Shown here: piece by piece, positions 17,270 through 29,851 of the stretch
Numbering within the stretch: position 1 is the stretch's first letter
Layout: the number at the start of each line of letters is the position of its first letter
Assembly: GCA_964036295.1 (NCBI GenBank)
Contig: OZ038468.1
Coordinates: 1,758,001 to 1,822,000 of the forward strand
Reading direction: 5' to 3'
Length of the DNA: 64,000 bases
Origin: Plumapathes pennacea
Lineage: Eukaryota; Cnidaria; Anthozoa; Antipatharia; Myriopathidae
The notes under the pieces: generated by a model
The model's database searches: none
Told to the model about the DNA's origin: nothing
The model's input: only the letters and a program-made list of their open reading frames with translations
Translations under genes and position numbers: made by a program

Positions 17270-20166
17270 TAAGGAAAGCTAGCGAAAACAATAAGCATCA
17301 ATTGATGAAAATCAGTTCACGTGTGCTCGAAGTAGAAACAATTCTTTCCTACTCTTGTGTACAGCCTTCCTTCCGTCATTATACTTCGCTGTGACAAAGA
17401 GATTAAGTTTAGAGTCATGGCTTCACAGTGCTTGGTATATTCACACCAAGACAGGATGATCCTCTCTTGATACCCACCCATTGCCGTTTGCAAAAGCATC
17501 TGTTTTTCGTTTTCTGCTGTCTTGTGATCGGACTGGATTCTTCGTTTGCAACCACGCGGTTTTCACGGGTCGCGCGACCGCAGCACCCTTAAAATAACAG
17601 ATTGTACCTTTTTGACTCCATAACTGAAAAGTACTCACCTAAATTAGTTTATTTGCCAATTTTGGATTGTCTTGGCAGCGATAATTTGTTTCTTTTTGGG
17701 GATTAATAGATCAAATGGAGTTTTGCAAGCGGCCGCCAAGTTGGAGGATCAAATGGCGGCCATTAATGAAGCTGATGTGCAACTAAGTTTGATAATTGTG
17801 GTGGGAACAGTATACTGGGGGCAATTTAATAAACATTTACACGTGTATTTTACAAGTTGGACCGATTATTCTACCACTAAACGAACTCTACTCAGCAAAG
17901 TCTACAATATTACAGACTACAGGTCCCCAATGCACAGCCACAACAGTATTTGGCCATTGTATTGGATTAAAGTGTGTTTTAACGTGTGGAGAAATTGGTC
18001 CGACTTGTAAAATACACTTGTAAATGCTTTATTGATTTGGCCCCTGGTTGTGTTTGGCCTTGAGTCAAATTTAATGTCAGATAAACGGGCCTAAAATGCG
18101 TGGTCCTAAAATTCGAATCGATCTCGTGATTTTTTAAAGATCATTTAAAAATGATTTAAAATGATTTAGGAGTCACGAAAGAAGAATGAAACGATACTCT
18201 TCCAATTCCTTTACGAAACATAGGTCCGAAAAGCGTACGTGAAGCTATTTGCTGGTTGATGATCGTCTATGATAGTGCATCGGGCGTGAGAGTTCGAACT
18301 ATCATTGAATATTATCACCGTATGATCGGGATTTTGCACTATGCCAGCTACGTACTATGCATGACCAAACACAAATGCACAAACATGACAGTTTATTATA
18401 TGATTATTTTGAGCTGATCGACATAAAAGGAGCAAGCTTGCCAAAATATTTCAAGTCGTTCTGTAAATTTCTGCGAGGTAAGCCAGATTTTGACTCGTTA
18501 TAATAGTTTCGTATTAACGTAACACACTCCAGCCAAACAAATCCGTTTCTCGTGCTCTTCGAACGGTGGTGAAAAGGATTCACAATAAAATTTCCGGTCT
18601 ATTTTTCATTAGCGACAAAACCCGCTTTTACTCATAAACAAACAACTCAGACATACCACAGTCGATTATGTGTCAACAAACATATCATGCGAGGTAAACC
18701 GGATTTTGACTCGTTATAATAGTTTCGTAACGTAACACACTCCAGCCAAACAAACCTGTTTCTCGTGCTATTCAAACGGTGGTGAAAAAGATTCACAGTA
18801 AAATTTCCTGTCGGTTTTTCAGTCGATTTTTCATTAGCGACTGCAGAATCCGCTCGAGACAATTTTATAAACAAACAACTTAGACATACCACAGTCGATC
18901 TGCATCTGCAATTATGCCGTGAAATCATGTGTCAACAAACATATCAGCGAACACAAAAAGACTCGGAATAAGTTTTACCTTTGCCAAAACATGTCACACC
19001 ATCCAGCTGTGCTCCTTCTTACGTGAGCGGAGCGTATATTCGCAAATGTGTCCAGAAATGTCGCTCAAAACGTGAATCTGTGTCGCCTGTTTGCCAGATA
19101 CTACGGATATGTCAGCCAGGGGCTGAAAGGGAGCAGATTTCCACATACAACCAAATAATCGGCAGCACTCATAGCCGCCATTAAATAGTGTTTTGATTCT
19201 CCACGTGCGAGAGAGCCATATTTAGAAGACCCCTCCCTGAAGAGGTAATTTAGCTTCTGGCATTCTGTCGCCAAGTTATAACATTAGCACGGAAACACTT
19301 TACTGGAAATCCCTTTGTGCATTCTTTGTGTTAAGTAGATAATAAAAGACAAACTTTCTCACAGGTCCTGCACCACGACGGCTTTTATATGGATAACACT
19401 TCATGCCCCTCCCCCCTCAGTAGTTTTTGCTACCTAGAGGGGGAACATTTTATTGACCTAATGAGATGGGCCGAACGGCTGTTAGTCCAAACCGCCGACA
19501 TAGAAGCTATTTGCATATATGCAAATAGCTTCAAAAAGCAATCCGAAGGAAATTGATAATTCGGCCGTAAACAAGCCAAGATACTGAGGTTCGCAAGGCG
19601 TACGCGTGTCTGCGAGTAATAATATTATTAGATTATGATAATCGCAGATACCACCTTGCCATGGCATGGATTGGCCTGTTACTTAGATAGGAAGTCAAGT
19701 GCTGCACGTAAAGAAAGGAATAAAATAATGGTTTGTGTTACTACATTGCGTGACGCCGCACACATTTCTCACCAAATTTATTCATGTAGTCAGAATCTGG
19801 ACTTTGTCACTGATTGGTTAATCGCTTCGTGACCATAGTAACTGAAAGCTGCTAAGTTTGGACTGATTTATGCAGTTCTGTTTGACAAAGAAATTGGCGA
19901 TCGCGAGCGAGAAGAACTGGCAAAGTGAAGTTGCTACCTCGCGCGCCCAGAGGTTCCCTACCTAGCGTTTTCCTCTGCCGCTCTCTGTCAAGCCTTTAGT
20001 CTGAGAAACCTCTGAAACCAATGTACCTCAATTTTGGAGGGAGAAATAAAAATACATGGCATGACAGCCCACTTTTCTGTTCCCAATATCGGCATTATCA
20101 GAGTAACAGTTTACCCAAGCCTTCTTTTCCTGGGTAAGTTATATATGTATATTTCTCTTTCCGCAG
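17270..20166. other. probable 5' UTR intron of gene A
   Basis: No coding exon is recognised. The stretch holds a roughly 213-base tandem duplication at about 18474-18950 (GCGAGGTAAGCCAGATTTTG and GCGAGGTAAACCGGATTTTG) and a short ATGATAGT-type repeat near 18256-18325. Confidence 0.35.
18474..18950. repeat. two-copy tandem duplication, period about 213 bases
   Basis: GAGGTAAGCCAGATTTTGAC near 18476 recurs as GAGGTAAACCGGATTTTGAC near 18690. Both copies continue through CGTAACACACTCCAGCCAAA and CATACCACAGTCGAT. Confidence 0.7.
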
Positions 20167-20167
20167 C

Positions 20168-23100
20168 ATGTCATTCTTCGCCCCTGCACTGCATGGAAAT
20201 TTCCGCAATCTCCGCCTTGGTCAGACTTTCAACGTCCAGACATTTGAAAAGGGGATACATCCATTTGATGAGATTTCAAAAGTTGAAGATAACAACAAGC
20301 AATTTGACTGCCAGTGTAAGGTTCTTCACACAAGCGACAACTTTGAAGAAATAAACGACAGCTTTGTCGGCGCCGAAATGTCATTGAAGCTCATTGCAAC
20401 ACGTCTTTCTGGAGGTGTAGGGAGTTCCAAGAAAAAGACAGAGCAAGTGGGCGTCACTGAAGTATTCGTCAATATCAAATGCACAACGGTGGGTTTGCCA
20501 ACTAGTATATATATAATCAACCATATAAAGAGGTTATTACACGGGAAGGAGTGCAATAAGGCGGAGTATTTTTACGAGTCGGTTTTATTTTTTCGAGCCT
20601 GCTTCAGGCGAGAAAAAATAAAACTGACGAGTAAAAATACATCCGTATTGCACGACTTTTCGTGTAATAAATTGTTTATTATACGACAAACGAAAGCAGG
20701 GCAAACGTTCTCGCCGCGCGCAAAATGGAACAAAAAATGACGCGTTCGTAAACTTTTCTTGCGAACATTGATCACGTAAGCTAATAAACCAGTTGATCTG
20801 GTTCCTGACGAGTGCAATACGCTCCCATCTTTGCACTCGTTTTGGCCCGTATTTGCACTCCAAAATGTGAAGTCGTGTAATAAAACGATTTATAAACTGG
20901 TGTATCAACTAAGTGTTGATGAGGGTAATGGAACGCCGTCAAAGAGACAATAGCTGACGTTTCGAGCGCTAGCCCTTCGCCATTTGCTCTGACGAAGGGC
21001 TAGCGCTCGAAACGTCAGCTAGTGTCTCTTTGACGGCGTTCCATTACCCTCATCAACACTTAGTTGATACACCAGTATGTCTTCCGCCACGCCGACGCAG
21101 TCAACCTAGTTCCCTTAAGAGCTGGTATTACATAAATGATTTATGTCATGTTGGTGATGTTTAGAAATTGTACCATACAAAAGTGACGTGAATCAGTTCA
21201 AAAAGACTCTAAACTTATTGGCATCATTTGGGCGTGTGTTCATTTACTCATCCTGGATGTTACTGGTGTTACTGGAACACATACGGTACAAAATAATAAT
21301 TCGTTTGCTCTAAGGCAATCAAATCATGTTCGTTTGGAAAATTAGTGTATTCTATTCCTGAATGGTCCCCCCCCCCCCCCCCCCCCAAATATAACTGGCA
21401 GTGTGTTTCGACATTTGAGTTTACATGTACTAAAAAACGCGCAAAAACAAACAGAAAAGGAAAAGATTGATCCTTTCTCTCGCGCTTGTGTGGTCCTGGT
21501 TTACAAGTAACTTCTATGTGATTGCGCTTGCGTACGTGATTGTGCTCCGCGCATGTCGTATGCGTGTAAACGAGCCTTCAGCAACATCAATCTCCGTTTT
21601 CCTTTCTATTTTTAGGTTACTGAAATAGTAGATGGCGATAAAATTAAGATTAAAGCTAACATCGGTTCCTTCGATCGCGATTTAATCGGAACGCACTACG
21701 TCAGTGCCGTTAAGTATGGAGCACAACTGTCGGCGAGCTTGAAGTTAAAGACTTCGTCAGTAGTCGACAGGTAAGCTAACTGAATCCGTTATCAGAACTG
21801 CGTTCATCTGACGTACTACGATCTGACGTACTAGTAATTTATGACCCATCAAATATTTCCTCCCGCGCGTGATTGGTAGAATCGTGACACGTGACCGAAT
21901 AACGTCCGCTCGTGAGCGGACGTTATCAGCGAATAACCCCCGCCTGGCGAACTAACGCTGTTTATTGACAATATCCGAACACAGTTCTATTTGTTTAGTC
22001 ACAAAAATCATTACAAGACGACTACTGAGGAGGGCACCAATTTATTGGTCAAAAAGCAGTTCCAGAGAGCACTAAAAAGCTTCACAGTTTCCGCGCCGTT
22101 ATTTGTGCTGTGAGAGGAAGTATTTGAAGGATAATAAAGACAATAAACTACTTTTGGCTTCGGAAATATGCACAGATACCATAGTACTAAGAACATAAGA
22201 TTGCAAGATCGCAAGAGACCCATGTACCTCCATCCCACTCATGCACTTAAAGTTTTCTCGGAAAATCTAGTATCTCTGTAATTTGCAGTTATGTATCACT
22301 AATACCGTTATATATATTTTTTGTAAAGTTACGAAAAGAAAGGAGGTATAGGCGGTGGACTGGACGAATTAACAACTGCTAGTGGTGGACTGCAAGCCTA
22401 CTTGAAGCAGTTGTTCGGTGGATGCAAAGATAAAAGTACCATTGACATAAAGTATAGGGCAACGGAACAGCCAGATATGATACCAACAAGCCCTGAAAAC
22501 TTTATGAAACTCGTCAACACCTTTCCGGATAGGCTGTCGCAGACTAATGGAGGCCGTGGAAATCCTTTGGAGGTATGGGCTTGTTGTGTTTTTCATCTCA
22601 AATGCGCTCGCTTCACACCTTCCAAAGCCTGGGTTTTGCGCCAGCGTTCGAGCGGTCGCCGACAATTGTCTGCGATCGTGTACGATCATATGGAAACACA
22701 CCCTGAAAGCGATCGAAAAATATCGTCCCAGAATGTATTGTTCTCCTTTGGTACTATGGCAACGCTAGAGGCTCCGCTGGCTAATATGTGTGTGGTCGTT
22801 CAGTCGGCGATCACACGGTTGAATAGTTCCAGCCATCGTGAGCAATCCCATGGAAACCACTGGTTTATCCACACATGCAAATACACATACACACACGACA
22901 CATGTACGTACAAATTCACATAAACAAATGCATATTTATATTTATATGCCTGGAAAGTGCAAATGAGACATTTTTGTGCTAATTAAGCTCATCTCCAGAA
23001 ATTGTCCGAGCCCAGAATGTATTGACAATGTAGTTACATTTTGTAATAGCCTTCAAATGGGTAAATGGCAAAGATGCTTGGCTGCTTGTGCTCTACTTGT

Positions 23101-26100
23101 GTTTTTTTATTTTATTTTTCATATGGCTTCTCCGTTCACTATTAGTTCGAGCTGCAGACACTTGGGACAGTTGGCATTACACAAGGAATCAAGTACAGGA
23201 AAAACCGGACTTTTGCGCATTTAATGGGGGAATTTAGAGAGCAATTCCATGACCTTTGCTCCTGCTCTGCACATCTGAAAACGTACCTGAAGGAGGCTGG
23301 TAGTTCCAGGCATCCAGATCTCGTGGCGCTTCGCAACTGTACTGACGAGATGCTGCAGAAATTCCACGTGGCTATAAATAATCTTGGCTTTGATGGAGAT
23401 GAAGTTCAATTCCATGAAAGTCGAGAGGCCTACAAAGCAGCAATCAACGGGGAACCAGCACCTGGGAAATTCATGGTCGAAAGGGAGAGACTATTACAGG
23501 TAAGAATGCTTAATAGTCTACACACAAAACACATTGATCCCCGAGACATACGCAAACTGATTTTGTGAATGTCTGAGGCGATCTCCTTCATGTAAAGATC
23601 AACAGAGTGAACACCTTCTTGCACCGCGGGGTCTTTTGGGAATGGCCATTACTTTTTGAATTTTGTTTTGAGAAGTAGAAAGTGAAGCAGATTAAAAACT
23701 TGAAAACCGAAAACGCAACAATCTCACAGAAAAGACCATGTTCCTCTTCAAAAACGTCGAGTTTGACCCGCAAGTCAGTTGGTGAAGTTCGGATCGACAT
23801 AGACGACAACGGGGCTTGACTTCTAGTCTTGATTTGCTCAATATAAAAAATTCAGCTCTGTATTAGGCACGTCTCGTCCCGGAAAGGGCTCGTCACAATC
23901 GCAATTTGAAAACTTCAACAGTGAATGAAAGTAAAGTTTGGACAAAGGAAATGAAATTATCCCAGAATCATTTCCGAGCCTTGCAAGGTACTAATCGCAA
24001 CACACCATTTCGTTTTGAATGTTTGTCGTCGGACGACTGCACCGCAGGGTCTTCTGGGAGTCAATTCCCCACACTGCAGAAAAAAGTTACAACTCAAGAT
24101 ACACGTCCGAGATTTTTCTCTCCTTTTTGTACAATTCAAGCAGCCAAATGCACCGAGCAAACGACGTTGAGTGACAACTGAAAGGAGTTGAAATAGTAAA
24201 GCGTCGCATGAGATACAACTCATCTTGAACATCATTATTTACTGTATAAAGCAGTGATAGACGAAGTGCCGAGCTGCAGGGCAAGAAAAATCTGTTCGGC
24301 ATTCCGACGTTGTTCAAAGTAGAGGATTCTTTGCATAAGCATTTGCTCCATATTCCCCGATTTGTACGAGAATTTTGCCTGTTCGTCTGTCGACTGATTT
24401 CTAATCCTAACTTTGGCGTTTGATTGTTTTAAGGTACCACTATGCCTACATAGAAATTTGTAAAGCCATACAAGAATAAATAACTGGATAGTAGAGTCAT
24501 TAATTCCAATGAAATTCATACCTGTGCTTAATGTGTTAAGAGGGAGAACATAGGCTACAAAAAATTGTCCAGGTAACATTTTTTTTTGTTTTCAGCAACT
24601 TGGTATTGTTTCCAAGATCAAGGTAGGTTACGTTATTGTTTGTTTCTTTGTATTGTCATTCTTGAGCAGCACAGACGTCGGCCTTTTAGGGTGAGAGCTA
24701 GTTAGCACAATGCAAAAAAGTACGGTGCATAAAGTAAAACTGAGTACTTTCGCAACAATTGCAGCAACTTTCAATCGCCGTTGCACCGTCTAACATCACT
24801 CCAGCAACTTCTTTCTAAGCACGACGAGGAGCGCATGCCGCACTTCGTATTCAAACCTTAAAAAATTAATTCTGTCATTTTAACGTGTCGAATTTAGCGC
24901 AAAGTTCCCGATGTGCCAGTCACGAGTTCTCTGCAACCTTCCTCGGTTAATGCAAGTTGCCGAGATTGCGTTGCTTAGTGTAAAACCTCACCTGAGCTAC
25001 TGCAACGACCCCTGAGAAAGTTGCAGTGTTAACCGCGCCTTAAGCAACAGTATAGCGATATACAGATAAAGCAAGTTTAGTACAATGATCTTAAGACGAA
25101 TAAATGCCTTCGTAGCTATTAAACTAGTATCAAATTCGTGCTGTTATTTCAATCGCGAATACGTTCGCACAGTAGAGCAGGTCTTCCCTTGCAGAATCTG
25201 TCGGCTTCCATTGATAACAGAATTCAGAGCTGACGGAACTACCGACGTTAAATAAAATAACTTTACCTTTAATCTGTGAAGAAGAGGTTAACCCAAGACC
25301 CATCCTCACTGAGCAGCTAAAGCGATCTGAGATCAATCCAAGCTGCATGCGAATTGAGTGTGAACAGTTGACGTTTTCTTAATTACTCCTCAGATCGATT
25401 TAATCCCGAAGCAGTTGTTATAGTTAGGTGAAGTAATATTCGTGTTTTCGTATATTCAATAGCTACGGAGAGGAAAACCATTTAAAGCTATTCTCCTTGG
25501 AAAGACTGGAAACGGAAAAAGTTCCACGGGAAATCAAATCATTGGCAAAAATATGTTTACTGTTAGTAACAACGCAACGTCTTGCACAAGACGCTATCAA
25601 GCAGAAGGAAGGAACGCTGACAGGGACATCTGTGTGTTCGACACTCCCGGCTTCATGGGCATGCCAGTTCAAACGATCAAGGCAATCCAGAAAGAGTTGG
25701 ACGAGCATATTGCTGAGCTGAAGGAAGTGCATGTGAAGCTTGCTGGTGGTATCGATGCCTTTCTTCTGGTTGCGCGTTATGGTAGCAGAATTACCGATGA
25801 GGAGTTTAATTCCATGACGATGCCCGTGAAGCTGTTTGGAGAAAAGGCAAAGCAGCACATGATTCTGATCCTTACTCATGGTGATGAAGCCATTCAGATG
25901 GCTCAAGCAGACGGAGTGTCTGTCAACGAAGAGGTTACCAGGTGGCTACAAGGTCTTCCAGATGAGATGAAAGAGTTTGTGTTCCAGGAACTCGATGGGC
26001 GGGTGGTGCTATTTGACAACTCTTCACCGGTTGGTGCAGCGAGCGATGTCCAAGTCAAGCAAGTGGCTCAGTTGGTGGAAACCATTGATGCGATGATGAA

Positions 26101-26236
26101 AGGAAAGGATCCCTTTGTAATAACTCTGAACAAAGACGTATTATGGCAAGTTCTTAAAGCATTAGCTGGCCTGGGTGGCCTGACGCTGTCAGCAGGTGTT
26201 GTTATTGCGGCATTCGCGGGATTGAGACTTCGGTAG
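20168..26236 (+). CDS. gene A: MACPF/SNTX-like, helical and AIG1/GIMAP-type GTPase fusion protein
   Basis: Six exons: 20168-20488, 21616-21770, 22329-22572, 23146-23499, 24596-24622 and 25463-26236, together 625 codons (624 aa). All sites are GT-AG and the frame is open throughout. Residues about 1-240 resemble the MACPF-like N-terminus of the stonustoxin family, with the signature GTHYV at about 132-136. Residues about 241-358 (one exon) are predicted helical, in the position of the FAT-like region of that family. Residues 368-624 are an AIG1/GIMAP GTPase: Walker A GKTGNGKS at about 380-387, DTPGF at about 427, THGD at about 505, the GRVVLFDNS box, and a C-terminal hydrophobic segment (LGGLTLSAGVVIAAFAGL) that could anchor it in a membrane. 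GIMAPs act at intracellular membranes in immune cells, and MACPF regions can form pores or bind membranes. Joint function is inference. The start is the first ATG after a UTR acceptor. AATAAA lies at 26825. Confidence 0.85.
20526..20886. mobile_element. non-autonomous element with TTATTACACG ends (copy 1)
   Basis: It begins AAAGAGGTTATTACACGGGA and ends TCGTGTAATAAAA. An internal hairpin at about 20566-20641 pairs GTATTTTTAC...GGTTTTATTTTTTC with its complement. An inverted copy of the whole unit lies at 59539-59890. The long frames on both strands here are repeat-derived. Confidence 0.75.
20896..21076. mobile_element. 181-base inverted repeat of Penelope-associated type
   Basis: The left arm (ACTGGTGTATCAACTAAG...) and right arm (...CTTAGTTGATACACCAGT) are nearly perfect complements of about 85 bases each around a short spacer. 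One more arm occurs at 5777-5862. The right arm carries an intact hammerhead-like core (see the ncRNA entry). Confidence 0.75.
20986..21019 (+). ncRNA. hammerhead ribozyme-like core with minimal stem III
   Basis: The order 5' to 3' is GCT, CTGACGA (fits CUGANGA), A, GGGC-TAGC-GCTC (4-bp stem II with a tetraloop), GAAA, CGTC, AGC. The outer GCT and AGC pair as stem I, and the expected cleavage is after C21016. Stem III is reduced to the self-complementary ACGT, which cannot close within one molecule but can form between two. Small hammerhead variants of this kind, tied to Penelope-like elements and active as dimers, are known from the literature. Activity here is not shown. Confidence 0.65.
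21840..22175. mobile_element. repeat element in intron 2 of gene A (inverted copy at 61145-61443)
   Basis: It starts TATGACCCATCAAATATTTC and runs to TTGAAGGATAATAAAGACAA. The same sequence in reverse orientation is found at 61145-61443. Copy 1 contains an extra small hairpin GTCCGCTCGTGAGCGGAC. Confidence 0.65.
22573..23145. other. intron 3 of gene A
   Basis: Non-coding; it contains a short CA-rich stretch near 22870-22910. The acceptor at 23144-23145 (cactattag) is followed by the FELQ codons that match the start of exon 4 in genes C and D. Confidence 0.6.
23500..25462. other. introns 4 and 5 of gene A around a 27-base micro-exon
   Basis: The micro-exon 24596-24622 (QLGIVSKIK) is flanked by ttttcag and gtaggt. 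It is supported by equivalent micro-exons in genes C and D at the same position and phase. The rest is non-coding. Confidence 0.7.
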
Positions 26237-26824
26237 TTTAAAACTGCTTCCGCTGTATGATTGAGGTGCCTAGAGGTATACACTCCCCCAAATTTTGAGT
26301 TATCTATTAAATTTAATGATTAGTTATGCCTTTCAGAAAGTCTTTTCGAATTACTGACTTGCTGCCAGAGCCAATGCATTTAATGTATGCTCTAATATGG
26401 TAGTCTTTAGGCAGAGTGTGTCATTGTTGCTCAGTAAAGGCAAATTGGGGGCTCAAATATATCTGTTCAATACATATATCAATATTGACATTACTTTGTA
26501 TCAGTCGCAATTTTCACTCTATTACCTTCGCTATTGTACCATTCAAGATAGTTCTCAAGTTATGATCAAGCTAAAGTTGCTCAACCAAGAAAGGCATTTT
26601 TCGTCGTGCAAGGACTTTTTCGGTCTTAGATCAGGTCCTTTGAGTCTTTCTTATTATAGTTAGCATTATGATAGCCTTAGAATAGAGTTACAATATATCA
26701 GCTAAAGCTTATGTTGCTGAGCCAACAGATTTATCAAGGCTCAATTGACATTTAATCGTTAGTCGTTGTCATTTTAACTTTCATTTTTTCTATAACCATT
26801 GCAATAGTTTGAAGAGGGTTCTGC

Positions 26825-26830
26825 AATAAA
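26825..26830 (+). terminator. candidate polyadenylation signal of gene A
   Basis: AATAAA about 590 bases after the gene A stop codon; a weak call because closer non-canonical signals may be used. Confidence 0.3.
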
Positions 26831-27103
26831 AAAGCACTCAAAGATGACGAGGTCGCCAAGTTTAAAAAAATCGTAAAATATCTTGTCCTATTACTCTCAG
26901 CCGTGACGAAATTTTACAAAAAGATGTCTGGGGCTTGGTAACCACTACTTTGATTTTTTGCCTACATGTCAAATGGCGGCCAAAAATCGTGACAAGGTCT
27001 ATTGTATGAGGAACCGCACTTCGGCTGAAATCTTACCGCCGGCCAACTAGAATCTCTTCTATTCCCATGCAGCCATCCTGTAATGATAAATACATCCACA
27101 TTA

Positions 27104-27561
27104 CAGTGAAACCCCGTTAATACGACTCACCACCAGCGGACCAAAACATACTGGTCGTATTAACGTGTAAGGGTCAAGTTTTGTAGCTGGCCTCTTTCAA
27201 ATGACGTCATGACAGTTATGATGAGATTTCACTTTCCTGATGACTGTTTGTGAGCATCCAGAACGCAGATGCAATTTATTGCAACAGAACTAAGAGTTTT
27301 TAAAACAGGAACAAAATGCTACAAATTTCCTTTTTCGAAACAAAGCTCTAGGAGAGCTCTCCATTTTGTTTGGTCGTATTAACGGGGTGAATTTATAAAG
27401 GGAAAAGCCCATTGGGATTTCAAAAAGTGGTCGTTGGTCGCATTAACGGGGTGTTTGGATTAACGGGGTTTTTCTTAGTGATAAGAAAATGACTGGGCGT
27501 TTGGTCGGGACAAAAAATAGTGGTCGTAATAACGAGGTGGTCGTAAGGCGGGGTTCTACTG
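27104..27561. mobile_element. pogo/Tigger-like MITE
   Basis: The left end CAGTGAAACCCCGTTAATAC and right end (read on the minus strand) CAGTAGAACCCCGCCTTACG are matching terminal inverted repeats. They are flanked by TA on both sides, as expected for a Tc1/mariner-pogo target duplication. TGGTCGTATTAACG-type phrases recur inside. There is no transposase frame, so it is non-autonomous. Confidence 0.75.
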
Positions 27562-28318
27562 TATATATTTTAAAGGATCTCAATATCTTAGAACTATTTT
27601 TGTAATTTGTTGAAATTGATTTGTTCGCCTTTGTAAAATAAACATGTATGAGTGAACATAAAGTGGCTTTACAAGTTTAAAGCATGCAATAATGTGCAAA
27701 ATTATTAAAAGGAAAAGAGAGCTTAACAGGGACATTCATCTTTAGTTCCTGTTTTCTCAGAGAGTTTTGCAGGTTTTATTTCAGTGTTCCAGTGCAAGAT
27801 GACTGGTATCAAGACTGGAGAGCAATCCACAGTTACACTAAAGACAAGACAAAATTATCGTAGTACAAGAATTGTTTGCGTTTATCGGTGAATTAAACTG
27901 TGTCCGCGGCCACTGGCACTTCGATTGTTCGCCGCACGAAACCAAAACCCTTCTGGGGTCGTGATAGTAAAACCTTAGAACCATTCTTGACCAGTTTCGG
28001 ACTGTTTGTAACTAAAATCACAAATGCGTAGAGTGGTAAATAGCAGCATAAATTGATGAAATCCGGTGATTGCCTTATCCCCCCTCTCCTCTCCCCCATC
28101 CCCCAGGTTCCGGCTTATAGTTTCCTTTAAATCAGGATGCAGTCAGATCGCATATGATTTCCTGCTGCTCACGCTCAGGGAAAAAATCAAACACGAAAAA
28201 GCCATCCTTTCTTTGACACTTCTGCTTAAGTCACGATATGCTCAGAATGCAAGCCAGGCAACTAGACTTCCAAGGTGCAGTTAAGATCAACATTCCATCG
28301 GTTTAGAATTATTTGATG

Positions 28319-28449
28319 GAAAGCGAAGGCTTCAAGGTCAAGATATCCCGTGCGCGCATTCGGAATTTAAAGTCTAAGTGAAAGCACCCCATACTCTCTA
28401 TTGGCATCTAAACGGAAAGTTCGTCACTGTCCGATCAGCAGTTGAGAAG
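28319..28449 (+). promoter_or_regulatory. degenerate copy of the ISRE-like/first-exon module
   Basis: GAAAGCGAAG at 28319-28328 differs by one base from GAAANNGAAA. The downstream phrase CGATCAGCAGTTGAGAAG|GTAAGG gives a strong donor, with the intron starting at 28450. It lies 1.4 kb before exon B and could serve a transcript that uses it. Confidence 0.3.
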
Positions 28450-28771
28450 GTAAGGAAGACAAGTACGAGGATCGCGCAACAAGCCGGTGTTAGCGTAAGA
28501 TGAGTAGCCTCATAAATATATATCGTGTAGTTGAGTTGTGCGCGCGATAGAACTGTTGTCCTTCGCAGTGAACTAATGGTAGACCGAAATAATACACATC
28601 AGAGGCGGTCTGGGCTAGGAAGGAATTACTGAACCAGTCAGGACAAGAACAGAAGCGAAGACATGTTTTCTTCTTGACGTCATTCAAGTTATTCAATAGA
28701 CTCTTTCATTATAACTAGCATTATGATTATAAAAGACTTGCAATATACAAGTCAGTAAAATGTATGGAAGT

Positions 28772-28857
28772 GGAACCTCGCTATAACGAAACACCGTTAT
28801 AACGAACACATTTTCCCAGTCCCTTGGCCTTTGTTATATCGAGGTTTCACTGTACTG
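28772..28857. repeat. short pogo-like terminal repeat pair
   Basis: AACCTCGCTATAACGAAACA and TTGTTATATCGAGGTTTCAC face each other within about 85 bases. Related pairs recur near 32190-32270, 33790-33870, 36445-36520, 38045-38135, 40925-41000 and 51020-51090, always inside the duplicated units. Confidence 0.65.
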
Positions 28858-29851
28858 TCGTGTAAACGCAAAAAATGTTTCCGTCCAGCAGCTGAAAGGT
28901 GATGTACCGTAAATGTAGCCTCGTAAATACCATGTAGTTCATTTGTGTGTGCACTTTGACAAATGGTGGAACGAAACAACACGGCCATGCAGTAGAGTCG
29001 ACCAATTATTGAGCTAGTCGGAGAAGGAATGAGAGCATTCTTTAGCGCAATCCGAGCTTCACTGAGTTCTGATGAGTCTGATTGTACAAGGTGCAGCCAG
29101 AGTGAGGTAAGAATTGCTTTAATTGAATTGTGGTACTGTAACTTCTGTTTTTGTTTTGTTTTAGGGATTGTTGAAGTTTTTTCTTTCCAGCAAAGTATTA
29201 TTACCAAATTTTTCGGGGCTGATGATGCAAGCTTACCAACTGGTAACAACTAGGATTTCCCTACAAACTCTCATCACTTTGGCATATAAATCACTGTGTA
29301 TAACTAACATGCCTAGTTCTGACCAATGAATTATGAATTCGAATATGAGATTGTGATTTGTGGAGATATTATAGCAGGAAAACTACCCATCATCTTTGAA
29401 CCTCTTTTTTGCTTAAGAAGCGTAGTGATGGTCGATGATTGGCTCCTAATTCTCACGCCCGCCTGTCTAAAATATCAAACTCATTGCATACAGACAGCTC
29501 CGTATATAATTTGTTTTTACGACTAACCTGTGAATACCACAATAAATTATGAAGCACAATACTGTGTTCGCAGCTTTTGAGACGAAACTGAAAATATTTT
29601 ACTTGTGTTGTCTTAAAGCCATTTTTCTAATCTGGCTAGCTATATCATCCATTTCCCAAGCTTAAGAGTGCAAATTCTCTCAAATTTTTAAGAAGAAAAT
29701 AGACGAGGGTTGTAGTGAGAATTGATAGTATAATCAGCCGTTTCATAAATGTAAGCCGTGTCAAAAATTATGTTCTCTTTACTGTGTGATATATTTCTGG
29801 TGAGTAGTGAAGGAGAAAATTAAAATTGATCGCTGTTCACATGTTCTTTAG

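Larger units (their letters stand above)
20489..21615. other. intron 1 of gene A, filled by two mobile repeats
   Basis: It contains the TTATTACACG element (20526-20886) and, directly after it, the 181-base inverted repeat with a hammerhead core (20896-21076), then a poly-C run at 21367-21386. Confidence 0.7.

Noticed and set aside
20168..20740. 190-codon uninterrupted frame at the start of gene A
   Set aside because: Only the first 107 codons are exon 1; the donor at 20489 matches genes C and D, and the remainder reads into the repeat element at 20526.
20585..20908. Minus-strand 107-codon frame that also occurs at 59448-59852
   Set aside because: Repeated because the mobile element is repeated; it includes the internal hairpin and has no protein features.
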